In this document: in pieces, positions 6,152-7,008 of the stretch
Layout: every line of letters begins with the position of its first letter
Position numbering within the stretch: the stretch's first letter is position 1
Source of the DNA: Bacillota bacterium
GTDB lineage: Bacteria > Bacillota > Clostridia > Oscillospirales > Ruminococcaceae
Assembly (NCBI GenBank): GCA_023394255.1
Contig: JAEXAZ010000099.1
Span: forward strand, 1-7,008
Length of the DNA: 7,008 bases
Direction of reading: 5' to 3'
Notes under the pieces: generated by a model
What the model was told of the DNA's origin: nothing
Databases searched by the model: none
The model's input: only the letters and a program-made list of their open reading frames with translations
Program-made: the position numbers and the translations under genes

Positions 6152-7008
6152 TTGGCAAAAATCAATGAAAACTACCAAAATGTAAAAGACAGCTATCTGT
6201 TCTCCGATATTGCAAAGCGGGTAGCAAACTATTCTCAGGAAAATCCCGGCAGGCAAATCATCAGGCTTGGAATCGGGGATGTAACGCTTCCCTTAATGCC
6301 GGCAGTCATTGCCGGGCTGCATGACGCGGTGGACGACATGTCAAAGGCGGAAACTTTCCATGGCTACGGCCCGGAACAGGGCTATGATTTTCTCCGCGGC
6401 GCCATCCAAGGCTATTATCAGACCTTCAGCGTGGAGTTGGATGCGGACGAAATCTTTGTCAGCGACGGCGCCAAAAGCGATATCGGCAATATTACAGACC
6501 TGTTTGCCGTGGACAACACCGTCTTGATTCCGGACCCTGTCTATCCGGTTTATGTGGATACCAATATCATGAACGGCCGGAAGATCATTTTTATGGACGC
6601 CAACGAGGAAAATCAATTCCTCCCCATGCCAGACCCCGCTGTGGACGCCGACCTGATTTATCTGTGTTCCCCCAACAACCCCACAGGTGCCGTATACGAT
6701 GCCGTTCAGCTGAAATCGTGGGTGGATTACGCAATTTCCCGCCACGCTGTCATCCTGTTCGACGCCGCCTATGAGGCGTTTATCGGGGATGACAGCCTCC
6801 CCCGCAGCATTTACACAATCGAGGGCGCGAAGCAGTGCGCGATTGAATTCTGTTCCCTTTCCAAAACAGCCGGGTTCACCGGCACGCGCTGCGGATATAC
6901 CATCGTGCCGAAGTCGCTTGTATTTGAAGCCCCCAATGGCGGAACCCTTTCGCTGCATAAGATGTGGAACCGCCGTCAGACTACAAAATTTAATGGGGTA
7001 CCCTATAT
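6152..7008 (+). CDS. dapL: LL-diaminopimelate aminotransferase (partial, C-terminus off the window)
   Basis: PLP-dependent fold-type I aminotransferase that makes LL-diaminopimelate directly from tetrahydrodipicolinate using glutamate, bypassing the succinylase and acetylase steps of lysine synthesis. 285 complete codons of an expected 400 or so are present. The N-terminus AKINENYQNVKDSYLFSDIA (2-21) is characteristic. RLGIGDVTLPL (38-48) and GYGPEQGYDFLR (71-82) follow. Cofactor contacts include SDGAKSD (104-110), SPNNPTG (173-179) and FDAAYEAF (203-210). The PLP lysine is Lys238 in SLSKTAGFTGTRCGY. The conserved MWNRRQTTKFNG (271-282) lies just before the window edge and separates DapL from ordinary aspartate aminotransferases. 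The start is TTG with GGAG upstream. It follows dapF by 78 nt with no clear promoter of its own. The reading frame is open to the end. Confidence 0.96.
   Translation, partial: MAKINENYQNVKDSYLFSDIAKRVANYSQENPGRQIIRLGIGDVTLPLMPAVIAGLHDAVDDMSKAETFHGYGPEQGYDFLRGAIQGYYQTFSVELDADEIFVSDGAKSDIGNITDLFAVDNTVLIPDPVYPVYVDTNIMNGRKIIFMDANEENQFLPMPDPAVDADLIYLCSPNNPTGAVYDAVQLKSWVDYAISRHAVILFDAAYEAFIGDDSLPRSIYTIEGAKQCAIEFCSLSKTAGFTGTRCGYTIVPKSLVFEAPNGGTLSLHKMWNRRQTTKFNGVPY

Noticed and set aside
6341..6958. Minus-strand frame of 205 codons opposite dapL
   Set aside because: It is the shadow of dapL, whose plus-strand frame carries the PLP lysine and other conserved motifs.

Overview
The window comes from an endospore-forming member of the Firmicutes, most likely a moderately GC-rich Clostridia lineage of the Ruminococcaceae/Oscillospiraceae kind. 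This rests on the spoIIIA sporulation operon, the LL-diaminopimelate aminotransferase (DapL) route to lysine, the mixed GTG/TTG start codons with GGAGG-type ribosome binding sites, and GC-rich wobble positions. The taxonomic placement is inference; the gene identities come from motifs read in the translations.

Left half (1-3275, all on the minus strand): the first five genes of the spoIIIA operon in canonical order, reading right to left: spoIIIAA, spoIIIAB, spoIIIAC, spoIIIAD and spoIIIAE. The last is cut by the window edge. Spacings are short (about 1 to 45 nt), as in one transcript. The expected spoIIIAF-AG-AH genes would lie beyond position 1. The proteins form the mother-cell half of the SpoIIIA-SpoIIQ channel that supports the engulfed forespore. 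No clear sigma-E promoter was found in front of spoIIIAA.

Middle (3276-5221): a 16-bp perfect inverted repeat with U-tracts on the minus strand separates spoIIIAA from the upstream minus-strand gene cimA, which encodes (R)-citramalate synthase. cimA begins with GTG at 5015. A good sigma-A type promoter lies just upstream, inside what would be a longer N-terminal reading, so the short start is preferred.

Right (5222-7008, plus strand): dapF (diaminopimelate epimerase) and a partial dapL (LL-diaminopimelate aminotransferase), in tandem and both starting with TTG. They encode consecutive steps: DapL makes LL-DAP from tetrahydrodipicolinate and DapF makes meso-DAP, for peptidoglycan and lysine. 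cimA and dapF are divergent across a 206-nt region holding a candidate promoter for each and a small palindrome.

I find no mobile element, CRISPR array, tRNA, rRNA or riboswitch, and no convincing sign of an undescribed system. The window looks like ordinary core genome: sporulation plus amino-acid biosynthesis. The findings are modest regulatory and sequence-level observations.
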